DNA of 64,000 nt from Terfezia claveryi (taxonomy: Eukaryota > Ascomycota > Pezizomycetes > Pezizales > Pezizaceae): the NCBI GenBank assembly GCA_015179025.1, contig WHUX01000045.1, positions 248,001-312,000 on the forward strand. The letters are read 5' to 3'. The translations under genes were made by a program, and so were the position numbers. Each line of letters starts with the position of its first letter. Positions within the stretch are counted from its first letter, which is position 1. The notes below the pieces were generated by a model, which worked only from the letters and a program-made list of their open reading frames with translations, made no database searches and was not told the DNA's origin. Shown piece by piece: positions 24,220 to 36,693 of this stretch.

Positions 24220-24965
24220 GCTACCATGTCCTGTTTTTTTTTTTTTTTTAAAATACTTAGTACTCCTATGCAGCCCCAATAGGGGGCTATGAGGAGCCAC
24301 ACGGAAACCCGGTGGATTCAAGGGTAAGGCCAGTTAATCGGCCAGACCCACGCGGAATAAATACAAATATAACTGACGAACTGTAAAAGACGAACTGAAC
24401 TAACATGCGGACAAGAACGAAGGGAATTCGTAGAAGGTAATGGACTGATAATGAACTGAGAAGATTAAACCGTGACCTGACTGTAAAAGACGAACTGAAC
24501 TAACATGCGGACACGAACGAAGGGAATTCGTAGAAGGTAATGGACTGATAATGAACTGAGAAAAATTAAACCGTGACCTGAACTGCTCCTAAGTGAGCTC
24601 TTTGTATACTATCCCGAAAAAGGCCTCTGTAGCCTCATAACTATCTTCCCCTTCCTTTCTCCATTCCACCTTGTCGAGCTCCTCCCAGCTGCTCCTTTCC
24701 CCCAACAGGGCTCTCCGGTGTCGATTGAAGCGTGTGCAAGTGAAGACGATGTGCTCTCCTGTCTCGGTGGGGTGTCCACATACGCATTCTGCTGATTCTG
24801 CTTTGCCGACGTGATGTAGCCAGCTCTTCTGTGGGCCTCTGTTCGTGCGCATCCATGTAAAGGCTGAGAGGGCATGTCGATTCCACTCCGTTCTTCTGAT
24901 CCCATATCCGGCTCTGGCTCTCGCTTCCTTACGGGTGGCTTTGGAGGATGCGCCACCATGTCCTG
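24220..24965 (-). mobile_element. LINE copy C nested in copy B, with 14-bp target-site duplication
   Basis: A 718-bp insertion (24234-24951) begins with T16 and the family tail and ends 5'-truncated in the polyprotein. It is flanked by gctaccatgtcctg (24220-24233) and gccaccatgtcctg (24952-24965), one mismatch. Removing it rejoins the host LINE reading frame as LECKLQDMVA-CWAARAIRVG. Its own coding (SKATRKEARARAGYGIRRTE ... CVCGHPTETGEHIVFTCTRF ... YKELT) is open to 24589. The 3' untranslated part carries a 100-bp tandem duplication (24381-24480 and 24481-24581). Confidence 0.9.
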
Positions 24966-25250
24966 TAGTTTGCATTCCAGAGGCTCGATATTAGCAATTA
25001 GGGCGAGCTTCTCTTTGGAGCTACCATGGGATGCCCCACAGATCTTGCGTAAGGCTTGGTATTCGAGAAGCTCCATTCCCGACGTGTTACCCCTCCACTC
25101 ACCTGTTCCTATGATATTAGTCATGAGCTCGTTTTGTGCTTTCCATATGCCGAGTTGAAGCCCATTGCGGGTAGCCAACAGAGCTGGTTAGTATAAAGAA
25201 CGAGCATATCGAGTTGATTTCGCATGAGTTACGGTATCTCCAGGACTAGA

Positions 25251-26362
25251 CTGTATCTAGGGCCATTTATTAGAAATCAACCTGTGTAAAAATCTTTGTA
25301 CTTTTCCTTTCCCAATTGCCAAATTCGAGAATTGATATTCAATCGAAAAATCAAATACTAGTACTAGTATTTAACTCAAATACCCTTCTACAGGTATCCA
25401 GTTTATCTCGATCCCCATTCCTTGTCACTTATTAACTCTCCTCTCTCTCCGCCTACACTCACCCCCACCGAGTACTTCACAACTGGAAGTGCTTTACCAG
25501 ATTGACGTTTAATACAAACTACAAGTTACAATGACTGTACATGCCACAGTAGCTACAGAGCCGCAGTTGCAGCTTAGGGTTGTACTGAGGACACACACTT
25601 GTCAATGGTTTAGCAAGCCTGTTGGTTCAGCCTTTGACTGAGCTGTCTTTGGATTCCATTGATGCGTCTTTACTGTAGACTGAGATGCCTCTGCGGCCGA
25701 CTGAAATGCATGTGAGATTTCATCAGGCAAATTACGACAGTAGTCCAGGAAGATTCTGCAGGGGGCAGGCATGGTTTTGGGGTTAGTGATGCGAGATGAA
25801 TTGCATAATTCCAGACATGGATGCACTAGTCCGCCCCGCGGACTATTAGAGTCTTAGTACGGAGAAGATAGCTTGGATTTGTGGGGTGCTTTGATCTGAT
25901 GTGGAATAAAGAGAGTCCTTTTATCAGCTCATGCGCTAGGTATATGGACTGGAGAGGAGGGCCATAGAAAATTCAGGCATGTGACTAGGCCGGCAAATCC
26001 AGCATGAACCCCAATACCATTGAATTGATATTTGGCCTTGTCGGTAATATGAATAATATAAAACGGTCTGGGCATAAGGACAAATAATCCGATTATCCGG
26101 AAAATATACCCGGTTTCACATGTCCCTCGGGCTTTGTTCATTTATGACAGTGAAAACAAAGACACAGACCATCCACCAGACCGAAAGAGGGCCATAAAAG
26201 CCCCATATACGAAAGGTCAGTAGGGCTAACATTACACATATTGATATATTGCAAGATCAAGCGCAGAAGATAGTCCAAAAAAAATCCTTGGGCCAGGTCA
26301 TTTCGGTGTTCTTGGTTGGAAAAATCCCTATCTATTCTCCAGTTGCCTAAAATCCCGCCGTG
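25251..26362. other. Spacer without a supported gene
   Basis: Nothing recognised; minus-strand frames at 25602-25826 and 25929-26461 lack protein-like character. Confidence 0.4.
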
Positions 26363-26859
26363 ATGGATGAACACCAGCACATCTATCCCTTCGACGAAAT
26401 AAATTTGGAAATTGAACCCAATATGCGTGTCTTCTACAAGCAGATCCTCCAATGGATCCACTGCCTCATCATATTTGATAAAACAGAGGACCCGGAAAGC
26501 AGTACAGATACCGTTGCAAAAACCCAGATAATACAGAAAAGACCATTCCTCTCTCCTTGGATTCCTTTATTGGTGACTTCAAAGAGATCTTTAAAGAGTT
26601 GAAAAGAAACGGGCATGAGGAAGAAAAGTTTCGCGAGATCCTGCAACGGTGTCCGAGTGACGAGGGAGGAATGGAACTTTTTACAATGTGGAAATTGACA
26701 AGGGACGAAGGATTGAGGATTGTGGGAAGGATTGCAATACTCGCGTTGGCAGACTCGTTAAACTGCGATGTGGAAGATCTCTTGAAAATGAGTTACTTGG
26801 TGGAGCTGGATAAAGACTCAGCCTCCGACGATGACAGCGAGAGCAGTCTCGCACTGTAG
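26363..26859 (+). CDS. Small acidic protein, frame-broken or spliced, unknown
   Basis: The ATG at 26363 opens MDEHQHIYPFDEINLEIEPN..., and a second frame (open from 26483) carries LDSFIGDFKEIFKELKRNGH ... LRIVGRIAILALADSLNCDV ... and an acidic tail DKDSASDDDSESS ending at 26859. Both frames are open between 26483 and 26602. Joining needs a one-base shift or an intron whose length is 2 mod 3; no strong donor/acceptor pair is visible. Combined length would be about 160 residues. Codon composition and the clean acidic C terminus suggest a real gene or a recent pseudogene. Not recognised. Confidence 0.45.
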
Positions 26860-27292
26860 TCGGCTCGTAAAGTCACGTGAGGGGGGGGCCAAGATTGGAA
26901 ATGTCAAAATCCCCGAGCATTTTTCACCAACGTTGGCTTGTCTTGTTCCTCTCATCTAGTTTCGTGCCCAGACCTAGCCATGGCCAGCTTCCTATCATCC
27001 TATTTTTGTCGAATGCATTAGCTGTTTCTTTTTTTTTCCTGTCAATCATGATTCTTCTAGCTTATATATGATGAGCTACATAAGATGCAAAGCTGCAAGA
27101 AACTCGGCTTGATGTGTATACCGTCAACTTCTTTTGATGTTTATGGGCCTGTACCATTTCGGGATTGCCCGAGACTCGATATTTACTAGTCTGGTTGGCA
27201 CGATATTTACCATTTACCTTTATTGATGCAAACCAGTAACATTCCTATTGAATATAGTCTGGTAGTGTTAGTCTCGTGCCCATCTGGCATAC

Positions 27293-27535
27293 TTAAGCAG
27301 TACCACAGATACTCTCCACAATTTCCTCCACCAGCCTCTCCAACCTCTCCTGCGGAATCTGTTCAATTTTTATATACCCACCGTGCCCACCCCACTCCCC
27401 TCTGGGCTTCACTAGCACTTTAACTCGTGCCTGCACCAGACGGGTGAAGAGCAATCTTGTTTGTTCATCCTCACTCAAGCCCTGCAATTTGGGATGAGTA
27501 GCAAAGTAGTTTTCGAGTTGACTCTCTACTGACAT
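27293..27535 (-). CDS. Small soluble protein (80 aa), unknown
   Basis: ATG at 27535 gives MSVESQLENYFATHPKLQGL, then SEDEQTRLLFTRLVQARVKV, a Gly/Lys turn and an amphipathic C-terminal helix (QERLERLVEEIVESICG). It is predicted helical with no membrane segment. It is transcribed away from the 81-residue gene at 27834, with a 298-bp shared intergenic region that could act as a bidirectional promoter (inference). Not recognised. Confidence 0.5.
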   Translation of the reverse strand: MSVESQLENYFATHPKLQGLSEDEQTRLLFTRLVQARVKVLVKPRGEWGGHGGYIKIEQIPQERLERLVEEIVESICGTA

Positions 27536-27833
27536 GCTGATTTGGTATAAAGATAGGAATCTTGGGGGAAACAGGCGGGGAACACAATGGAAGAGTCGGA
27601 TCTTATAAGCCTTGCTCAAGGCCTAGAAGGCAATGATTTAAGATATCGAGATGGCCAAACATGAAACATCACAGCCAAAGAGGATTCCATCGTCATAAAC
27701 ACACAAATTTGTATGCTTCACTATATATACTTTCCAACTTCCCTACATCTCAAGTTATTACCGACAACACACCCATAGCCACATATACACACCGAGAGCC
27801 ACAATAATCCACACTTCCCTTAAAGCACTTTCA

Positions 27834-28079
27834 ATGGGCATACAAGGCGCCGAGCGCAAAATCATCACCGTCAAAACCATCCTCATGAAATACATCACCA
27901 AAAAACTCTCTCTCGGGAATCTCTCTCCCCGAAGCCTCGCCTGGGAGCTACTGGAGAAGCTTGTGGCAGAGCAGGCGGTGAAGTACCAAGATACTAGTAT
28001 TTCCGAGCTGCAGAAGAGTTTCACTGACCCAGATTTAATGGAGTGGGAGCAGAGTGTGAAGCAGAGGTTGGGCATCTAA
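27834..28079 (+). CDS. Small soluble protein (81 aa), unknown
   Basis: ATG at 27834 follows a CA-rich leader and a TATATATAC box near 27721. The product reads MGIQGAERKIITVKTILMKY, then LSPRSLAWELLEKLVAEQAV and DPDLMEWEQSVKQRLGI. It is helical and basic to neutral, with no signal peptide. It is divergent from the 80-residue gene. No family is recognised. Confidence 0.5.
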   Translation: MGIQGAERKIITVKTILMKYITKKLSLGNLSPRSLAWELLEKLVAEQAVKYQDTSISELQKSFTDPDLMEWEQSVKQRLGI

Positions 28080-29373
28080 GATTAAGAGGAAAGTTTAAGA
28101 GTTGGAATGAGGCTGAGAAGACTGATAAATTAAGACGCGGCATGAATAAATTAAAACCCGGAGAGAGACTAATCCCAACTAGAGTTAATAAGTCCTATTT
28201 CGATCTGCATCTTGTAGCTTTAGTCAATTTGCTCCGTGATGACCCAACATCTCCTACACAAGAGATAGATACTGTATACATACCTACCATTCGAGCTCCG
28301 ACTTTTGTCAATATAGAGAGATTGACGTTATTGTTAGGATTGCGGGGCGGTCAATTGAGTCCTCGAGGGAGCAAAACTACGATAGCCTGTAGAACCAACT
28401 ACCTCCGCTAAAGTGGCACTTCAGAATCGCCCTACTGATATAATTACGTGAAGTGAGAAACCCATTGTCATTGGAATGCAGTGCCTTCCTGGGTATTCTG
28501 ATGGTCCGACCCACGTTAAAAAATCAAAGTATTTTACTGTCATTATGCAGGTACCTACCATACAGCGTATGGCTTGGCACAATATATATCAAGGGCTGAT
28601 TACTCCGTACAATTGTTACCACTAATGTATCTGTACGTACAGTTATATACATACAATTATATAACTACTACTTATCCTGACAGGTGTAAGACAGTCACTC
28701 TTGCATAAATGCTATTATTGTTCCCTTCACCGGCCCGAGGCATAACTACATACCTTGTAACGAATTATAGGGCAGAGATACCGGCGGATACAGTACAACA
28801 AAACTAAGACGATTTCCGTATGGAATCCAAGAGCCAGCAGATCTACCCCCCACCGATGTACCTGCGCCATGCAGAGTAAGCTCCTGACGTCTGGCGTGAG
28901 GCATCACGGCTAGATCGTCAATTCACCAGACTCGTAGGGCTGCACTGCCCGTTGAACCAAAATCGCTAAACATGACTCAAGTCAGCTAGATTGAACGTGA
29001 GCAACATTTTAATACTTGTAATGGAGGGAGTGTGTGTGTGTTAATTTCTATATATTTTCAGTCCCCCCTCAACGGTACGGTACATAAGAAGAGTAATAAC
29101 TGTGGGCCAGCAATACTCATGCTGGCATCTGCTTACGTTCCCAACATGGATCCATGGTCAAGATATAGAAATCATACGCGCTCCCACACTGACCGACATT
29201 CATCCATTCGTTTCCTCCCGCTTCCCCGGATTTTGCGCGGTACGGGTTAGAAAATTTTTGTCTCACTCTGTGAGCTTCCCACGTATATCTTGCTAGAGCA
29301 GAGATAATTTACTGCGGTGCTGGGCTTGTCACAATTTGAAGTCACCTAAGATCCACACAATAGCTTTCATATC
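28080..29373. other. Spacer; promoter side of the rhodopsin-family gene
   Basis: A plus-strand frame at 28043-28411 overlaps the end of the previous gene and looks incidental. No gene is supported up to the next start at 29374. Confidence 0.4.
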
Positions 29374-31709
29374 ATGGCCATGGTTGTGCATTCGCCATGG
29401 CCTTCTCCAGATTATATGGTACGTATTTTCCTAATTGCAATTGGACGTTTTCCGGTTACCACTTGCGAATCGAGCTCCCATCATAATTACACATTAATCA
29501 AGTGTTCAATCATTGATCCAATGAACACAGACTCCCTCTCCTCGATCCCACGCTATAATCGCAGTCAACGTCCTGTCCAGCATCCTTGCGACCATCGTAG
29601 TGTTCATCCGGCTGTTCACACGCAGCAAGCTCCTCCACTCTGTCGGCATCGATGACTGGCTTATTCTAGTGGGGCTTGGGTCCGCTTGGGTACTTGCAGT
29701 ATGGAATAGTGTGGGAACTGCATGGGGACTTGGAAGGCATGTCTGGGATGTTCCGGAAGAGAATTGGGTGGGGGTGGCGAAGGTGCGTCTCCTTCACTGG
29801 TGAAAGGCATCATTGGGAGGTGTTTACTAAAATGGATAAATTGTTGAAGATAATATGGGGGACAACATCGTTATATTTCCCCACCCTCGGCTTCATCAAA
29901 CTCTCCATCCTCTTTTCTTTGCGGCGCATCACCCCCAGTGCCTTTGGGCGACATATGATATACTACACAATGGCGTTCACCATCCTTCTGACAATCAGTG
30001 TTACATTTGCAAACATCTTCCAATGCAATCCATTTTCCAAAATATACACACCTGCACCCGGACGCGCATGGGTGGAGTGGGGCGACAGCCACAAAGGCAC
30101 CTGCATCAATCGTCCCGTCCTGTTTTATGTCAGTGGTGGTTTGAATGTCTTGAGTGATCTGGTGATTTTAGCGATTCCCATGCCGATGCTACTCGGTCTT
30201 GGTTGGCCCTGGAGGCAGAAGGTGGCTTTGATAGGCGTATTTAGTTTGGGTGGGATTGCATGTATTGCGAGTTTCGCACGCCTCGGGGTCCTTCATGAGC
30301 TTCTCTATTCCCCTGACCTGACGTGTTCGCTCCCCCCACCGCTCTTTAACAATCTGGCTTCTTCTGCTAATCGCACCCAAACAGGGGTTATTTACAAATA
30401 TAGCATTACATCCTGCCTGGAAATATCTCTCGGAATCATCTGTGCTTCCATACCATCTCTGAAACCCTTTCTGGTAAAGTACCTCCCATCCGTCCTCGGC
30501 ACCGACTCCCACTCGAACCATGTCCGCGGGTCAAATGCATGGTCTTTTGGCAGTAGCGTAGTGCAGAGAGGAGCCAATGGAAATAGTGCACTTGGCGATG
30601 TAGATGAGTCTGCCATCGGCGGTCCGGGGAGGGGAGGACGACTAGGAACGGGAAAGCGTAGTTGGTACTCGGAACAGGTTTTGAAGGCTGAGGAGGAAGT
30701 GAGAAGGTACCAAGCTATTCAAGACGCAGAAGAGGCAGTTAGGAAAAAGCTGAAAAAGTCGGAGGATGCGGCTCCTAAAAGAATATCCACATGGAAAAGC
30801 ATTACTTCGAGTATTTCTCGGTCTGCAACTCATCTTTCAAGGTCCGCTACTCGGAAGAAGGAGGGGGGAAGTGTGGCCACGAATTCGAGGCTGGAGAAGC
30901 AGTACGATCCAGCAGTAGGTCATGGTGCCCTAGGTCTGTCTACCATCACCTCGAACCACACAGTCCCTCCTCTTTCCCCACTCCCTCCTCTTTCCCCACT
31001 CCCTCCTCTTCCCCCACTCCCACCACCTCCAACAGCTATGGAGAACAACACTACCGATTCAGATATGGCTACCACAAACACCCCACACTCCCTGTCAGAT
31101 ACCAACCTATACATTACGGCCCCAACCAGCCAAAAATACAAGTCCCTCCCATACAAACTCTCCACAAGCCTCACTCAATACCAGTCTCTTCCCGATTCAG
31201 ACTCCGAGCATTTTCCAGTTCATAAATCCCCAGGAAACTTCTCCTTTGACCCGTCTCCGAAATCTCCCCTCCAACGACTCGGTACATGGGGTAAATCCAA
31301 ATTCCAACAACTTCGTGGCGAAATGAGTTACGAGCTCCTTCCTCCCTCCTCTGGCCCGCAATATACAATGTCAAGGAGAGATGACAGCGACACTGCGATG
31401 CTTATGATGGTACCCAAAGGTGCAGGGGAAGGCGTGTGCAGGAGCAGGGATGGGGTAGTGCCTAGGATGGATGTAGATGAAGAAATACATATTGAGAATG
31501 AGACTAGGAGTTTGATAAAGGGAGCTGCTGTAATGGGTATGGGAGCGAGGGAGAGGGAGGGGGGGAAGGTGGGGAAGGGGGGAATTTCAGAACTGGTGAA
31601 TAAAGAGCAGCCGGAGATGAGAATGCCGGTGCCTGAGTCTCCGCTGCAGTTTACGATGGGGTTTAGGTTGGATGGGCCGGGGGAGTTACCAGATATTACG
31701 TATTTCTAA
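29374..31709 (+). CDS. Fungal rhodopsin-domain integral membrane protein (SAT4/PTH11-type)
   Basis: Exons fit in phase: 29374-29418 (MAMVVHSPWPSPDYM), 29531-29782 (TPSPRSHAIIAVNVLSSILA ... GIDDWLILVGL) and 29850-31709. The introns are 112 nt (GTACGT) and 67 nt (GTGCGT, TTACTAA branch). About seven membrane helices can be followed, with the family phrases DDWLILVGL, LGFIKLSILFSLRRI, SGGLNVLSDLVILAIPMPML and SLGIICASIPSLKPFL. A further 81-nt in-frame intron is possible at 30323-30403 (GTGTTC, TGCTAAT, TATAG), which would remove an odd Pro/Asn-rich insert before the last helix. The C-terminal ~390 residues are hydrophilic, Ser/Pro-rich and include a repeated PPLSPL run at 30963-31020. The family is plasma-membrane, some members are receptors; the ligand here is unknown. 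About 718 residues (691 if the extra intron is spliced). Confidence 0.85.
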
Positions 31710-34337
31710 GTTTTTCTTAAGTCTATATTGTGAAGCAGATCGGGATCAGGCTCTTGCCTGCTTTGTATGTAGCCCTTGCATTCTGTATGGCGTTTGCGTT
31801 TCTTTGTACTCGTTTTCTGGAATCCAGAGGGGGGAGTTCATTACGCATTACTTAAAAGAAAGTCCCCAGGGCACTGGTGAAGGTTGGTTCTGTAAGATAT
31901 ATAGAGAGATTGCTCTGGACTATCTAGAGATATAAGCTAATTCCTTAGGGAAGGTAAAAGAGCATTAGAAGCTTTTTGCCATGACGGTAAAGTATTAGTA
32001 CCTGTGAGCTCATACGAGAGTGGGGTGAAGTTCTAGGGTTGTTGAGGTTAATGTAATTTGGCTAATCACCTGGTTGGCTTGCAGTTGATCGTACTTTGTG
32101 ATTTACAATAGAATTGATAACCACTGGCAAACTTGCTTGCAGTTACAATCTAAGCAGCCAACTAAGTAAGGCCTTGGAATTCACCCGTCACTTGTGCCTC
32201 AACCGTAGTGCAAATGCAGCTCCTTGAGTCTGGCTGTAGATTCGAGGAGTGGACAGCTAGACTTTCGAGACCAAGGTATATACGTATACTTCCTCTCCCC
32301 CCAAAAAAAAAAAACTGGCAGCAGCTCTAGATATTCCTTGAGTGGAGAACAAAGAGGATATATTTGCTAGGTAAGTGTTAGATAATGCCAACCTGGTTCT
32401 ACATAGAAGCAAGCAATCGAGGGCAGGGCGAGTTTTAACGAAAATTCCAATGAAAGCTGACGACAGCCATATGCTACTAGCACGGAACCATACATATAAA
32501 AGCCTAAGAACTTTCTCCGGATAGATCTTGAACGGTTACAATTACTAGGGGATAATTATATAAGCGGATGAATGACTGAATGCCGGAATATCCTACTACA
32601 GTTATATACTAAAGTTTTTGCAAGCTTAAAAAGTGGAAAACGTCCCCATTAGCCAGGCGGGGCATTCTCATCGCTTAGCTGTTTCTAAAGGAGGAAGGAC
32701 TGGCATCGAGATAAGCCTTTGGTATACAAATCCTTCCGCAGTGTAGCCGTTCAACTCTGACATAGTCTGTGTTCGGTCTGAGATATACATACATACCTAC
32801 CTAACCAGAATAGGTACTATCTTAGCCCATTCCCGCAGGCACGCAGAACGAATCATACATGTAAAGGGAGGCTTATGCAGTGTATTCCGAGCATTAATTC
32901 ATGAGGAGCATAAAATCTCTCCCACTGGAGATCTTGTAAGCGCTGCTTTACTGCAGACGACTACCGTTATGATGGGTTTAAGGGGGATGTAGGGACGATA
33001 AATAAGTCCGATGCCGAGACTGCATAATCATAAATGGAACTTAGGTATTGTAGTAGTTCCTAACTTCGGATGCAGGGTACAGTAGTCTCTGATCCAGGGT
33101 AGATTCATACAACTCATCAATTTGTACATTAAGTATTCATGGCACGAGACTAATATTCATGATATCCTTTAAACTTCATTAGGTATGGATGGTAGACAAG
33201 CATGTTTTGTTTTTCACTTATCATTCTAGGCTTTTCTCTGCACAGCCTCTCTCATACCGTTATACCCAGGAAGCATCAAGCACTTAATTTCCCGGGGCAG
33301 CGGGCCAAGCCGGGGGATGTGGGGTCGGTGATCAAGGGCAGTAGAGTTGGATACCTATGGCCTGTACATGAGGCCTTAGTAGTAGTACTTAGGTAGCAGT
33401 TCAAGTATTAATTTTCCATCCCAAGGGGTTCTAAGTTAGATCCCATCTAGAGTTACGGTATAACACTCTTGCATAAATAATAATATCTAAATACCAAGTT
33501 ACCTACCGTAATTGTACAGAATAATTGAAGTCTATTTCCCCCTCATGCAAACACATTATTGCGGAGTTGTACGTCATACGTATCGTATAATCAAACCTGA
33601 AACGAAGCTTATCCTCGACCGAAAGCTTAGCGGTTGATCAGTATCATCGCCGCCGTTGATAGTCTACAACCAGACTGTATACGCATAACTACCACGCAAA
33701 GGCTCCAGACACAGCCCCCTACGAGTCAATGGCGGGTGTTGACGCCGCACTGAACTGCGTCCTGCCCGTGCGGAGATTTCACTCTTTTCTTTTTAGGGGA
33801 TGGTCACTCTCCTTTCTTCCATTCGGTCGCGACTTCTTTCACTTTTTCCTCCCTGTTGTCGTCCACGCTGTATTATAGTCTGTTTCGCCAGAGTAAACAG
33901 GCCCCTCACCAGAGATAAATAAGTACATTGCTTTGCTCGCGTGATAGCTAGCTATCTCAACCGACCGGACGACTGCAAGCTCGAAATCCATTCATTCTAT
34001 CTGCGATACACGGTACTCCACCATTTTGCGCCTCCACATACACATCATACCCCGCAGCAGTCTCACTTTGTGCTGCTCTCATTCAGGTTGTCTAAGGCCT
34101 TTTACGGAGGGATTTCCTACAATTGTTCACATACGTGTGTCCTGCTGGGGCTGGACTGATTCGCTTAGTACGAATCCGACTTATTTCGGGCCATTGCCAT
34201 ATCCACATCTCGGAAACAAACCGGAGAATTGATTCACTGCAAAAACACGCCGAACTGACTGTCTGAGGTCACCACCTTCCCTCGTCGCTTGCATACTCTT
34301 TGAGCCAACTTACCCAGAACAAAACATCAAATCGGCA
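31710..34337. other. Spacer without a supported gene
   Basis: AT-rich with many short stop-interrupted frames. A CT-rich stretch (33780-34300) precedes the tiny gene at 34338 and may be its promoter. Confidence 0.4.
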
Positions 34338-34484
34338 ATGGACGTCCCCAATCAGCTCGTTTATGCTTTCCTTGGACTGCTTGCTGTGCTTGTAGTATTA
34401 CTATTAATACTGTGGTTGGTGCATCAACTGAAAGAGAAGAGGCGGGGACATGGGCGTGGGCAACCTCTCATCGGTGTGGTATAA
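34338..34484 (+). CDS. Tiny single-pass membrane protein (48 aa)
   Basis: ATG at 34338, stop at 34482-34484. The sequence is MDVPNQLVYAFLGLLAVLVV..., a single hydrophobic helix at about residues 8-27, then HQLKEKRRGHGRGQPLIGVV. A short uncharged lead, one Leu/Val-rich helix and an immediate basic flank fit a membrane microprotein with its C terminus in the cytosol. The start context (CGGCAATGG) is reasonable for fungi. It is too short to identify by family. Confidence 0.5.
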   Translation: MDVPNQLVYAFLGLLAVLVVLLLILWLVHQLKEKRRGHGRGQPLIGVV

Positions 34485-36455
34485 CGAGTGGAATAAATGA
34501 TGGGTGGGATATAGGGAAATGGAGTAGGAATTTACAGAGTAATAAGAGCCTTGGGAGAAGAGCAATGGAAGTGGCGAATTCGGGTAAGAGGGGCTGTTAA
34601 GGCGGCAGGAGTGGAGACAGCAATTCACAGAGATCTCTCACGAAGGCCTATTCTACGTCAGTTGAACGTCAACATATATGCCAATAATGTCTAATGATGA
34701 CAGCGGAGGCATATGTGGGAATTGATAGACTATGGTATAACGAACGGGAGCCCTTGGAAGCTCTGTCGCATACAATCCAACGAAAGACTCTTCTAGATCT
34801 GCTATGTGGGTTCGGTTTGGAAAGCTCGCCAGGTCGTCGATCACTCCGAAAGCGATTCAGTTCCAGAAATAACCTCTCGATGTATTCCCTACCCACGTTT
34901 CCCAGCGTCAGGACTAGAAACCACCTAGCCTCGACTCTATTGTAAATTTTCTGATTTTCTCACATTTTCATTCTATTGCCATTTCTTGGTATATACATTC
35001 TTGCTTCATCACCATTCCAATGTTTTCCAAAGGCCTAACCCTAGGCCAATTGTTCCCAAAGTTTTGTTTCCCCGTCGCTTTTGCTTACATTCATCTTCTA
35101 TGGTCGAGGCGTGTCCTCTGACCTGCTTTATGTTCAACTAGTTTGCCCTGTTCTCATTGGTTCGCTTTTGGAGGTCAAATGAATATGTATCTATGGGTTC
35201 TTATGTACTCCTATTAAATTGCAATGGACTGGGTTTGTTTTTTTGTCATAATATGTGCATTTGTGTGTCCATTCTGGTTTTCTGCATATACTCGTCTCAC
35301 TAGAGTGAATAAAGATAACTGAGCTTAATAGGTTCACCATCACTGGCTCATTTTCTGTGCGGTGGCTAACAATGCGAGAGAGAGGGGATGAGGTGATCTC
35401 GTCAGCCCCATAGGCGAGCGTTGCAGAGGTATGACTCTCGGCCGGAATCTAAGAATTGCTGAGGGTACAACGGTGTTCCTCTACTGCACAGCGGGGAAAC
35501 CTAAGAAGATACCATGAGGATGTAATATTGTAAGTAGACATCTAGAGATTGAAGAAAGTGAAGCTATCATGACTTAAATTGATCAGAATGGCGTTATACC
35601 TGTATAAAATAGTTTCGTATCCCTCATGAAATCCGGAAAAGAGCCGGTAATATAGGGTACCTGGCTGCCCTAGTACCCCAAGGAGAAGCCAACTCCTGTG
35701 TGCTGATGCCCCCGTGCTGGGCACATAATCGAATATTAATGCTCCGAAGGCCTAAATATTCCGCTAGATGTAATGTTATTATGGTATTCTGAAACTTTGA
35801 AATACTTGTGAGATATTAATGATTCTGCACCCGGAGAAATTTACATTGACTCCAGCTTCCTAGTCAAAAATTCTCCGCAGAGACTGCTGCATAATTAGCG
35901 CCATCACTGTCATGATACCGGTACGGTAATAAACCCAAGTAAAGCAAGGAAGAAAATTAGCGGAAGAATTGATGCATAATGGATGGATATGTAAGAGAAG
36001 TGAGTCATTGGTCTGGTTCCATTTTTTTTGTATTTCGCCAAATTAGGCTTTCTAGGTGGTGTTGGCTGTGCTCTTGGTTCGGCTTTTGCTTGGTAATCTG
36101 TGAACGTAGTGAAGTCACGTTAAATCATGCGTGATATTCACACTGCTGTTAAAGAAACAACGATTTTCATAATCAAGCCTTGTGAGGTAGTTGGTGACGG
36201 GTTGGCTCTAATTGGGAAATTTTGAAATGATTGTTATGCTCTTCGTTCTTGTATGTGTGAAGATGTGCTACATACCTAAGTAAGCCTTGCTTTCTAGAAT
36301 GTTGTTCTAATGAATCTGGTTGCGTGAGATATCAGATTGAAAGAAAAAAGAAATTTATTTTACTACATATATGCAAGGGCATGTTGGAGTGAAATTGTTA
36401 GGCTGGTTCACATGGCAGCTACTAAGCTGCATAGATATATAGTTGCTACTACATA
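34485..36455. other. Spacer without a supported gene
   Basis: Short incidental frames only; no repeat structure recognised. Confidence 0.4.
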
Positions 36456-36693
36456 TGTTGTTAGACTTACATCGGCCGGTAGCATGACCTTAAAGGTAGT
36501 CTAGTTGTAAGCAGCCGCCATCTAGTATATGAGGTGGCACCTGGTAGCTGCTAGTCTGGTTGACTTGAACGGAGGATCCTCTGATCCTCCTTCAAGATCA
36601 TGGGAATACGAACCATTTTCGTACTATCAGGTTATGAAAGCCTTCTGAATCTACAAAACTACAGATACAATCATAAAAACCCTCCTAAATCGA

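Larger units (their letters stand above)
22754..25250 (-). mobile_element. LINE copy B (Tad1-like), interrupted by copy C
   Basis: Its 3' end is a 21-nt poly-T (22754-22774) followed by the family tail. Coding runs leftward-to-rightward on the minus strand: connection region (LATRNGLQLGIWKAQNELMT ... GASHGSSKEKLALIANIEPL, then CKLQDMVA) at about 25181-24953, continuing after copy C as CWAARAIRVGNKDIRNP near 24219, then RNase H and the knuckle region to 23142. The 5' limit is unclear; an in-frame stop lies near 25190. No duplication around B could be found. Confidence 0.75.

Noticed and set aside
23279..25158. Alternative frames in the LINE copies (for example 24641-24886)
   Set aside because: Shadows of the frame that carries the RNase H, connection and knuckle motifs.
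27223..27423. Plus-strand frame opposite the 80-residue gene
   Set aside because: Antisense of the better-composed minus-strand gene with a proper ATG.
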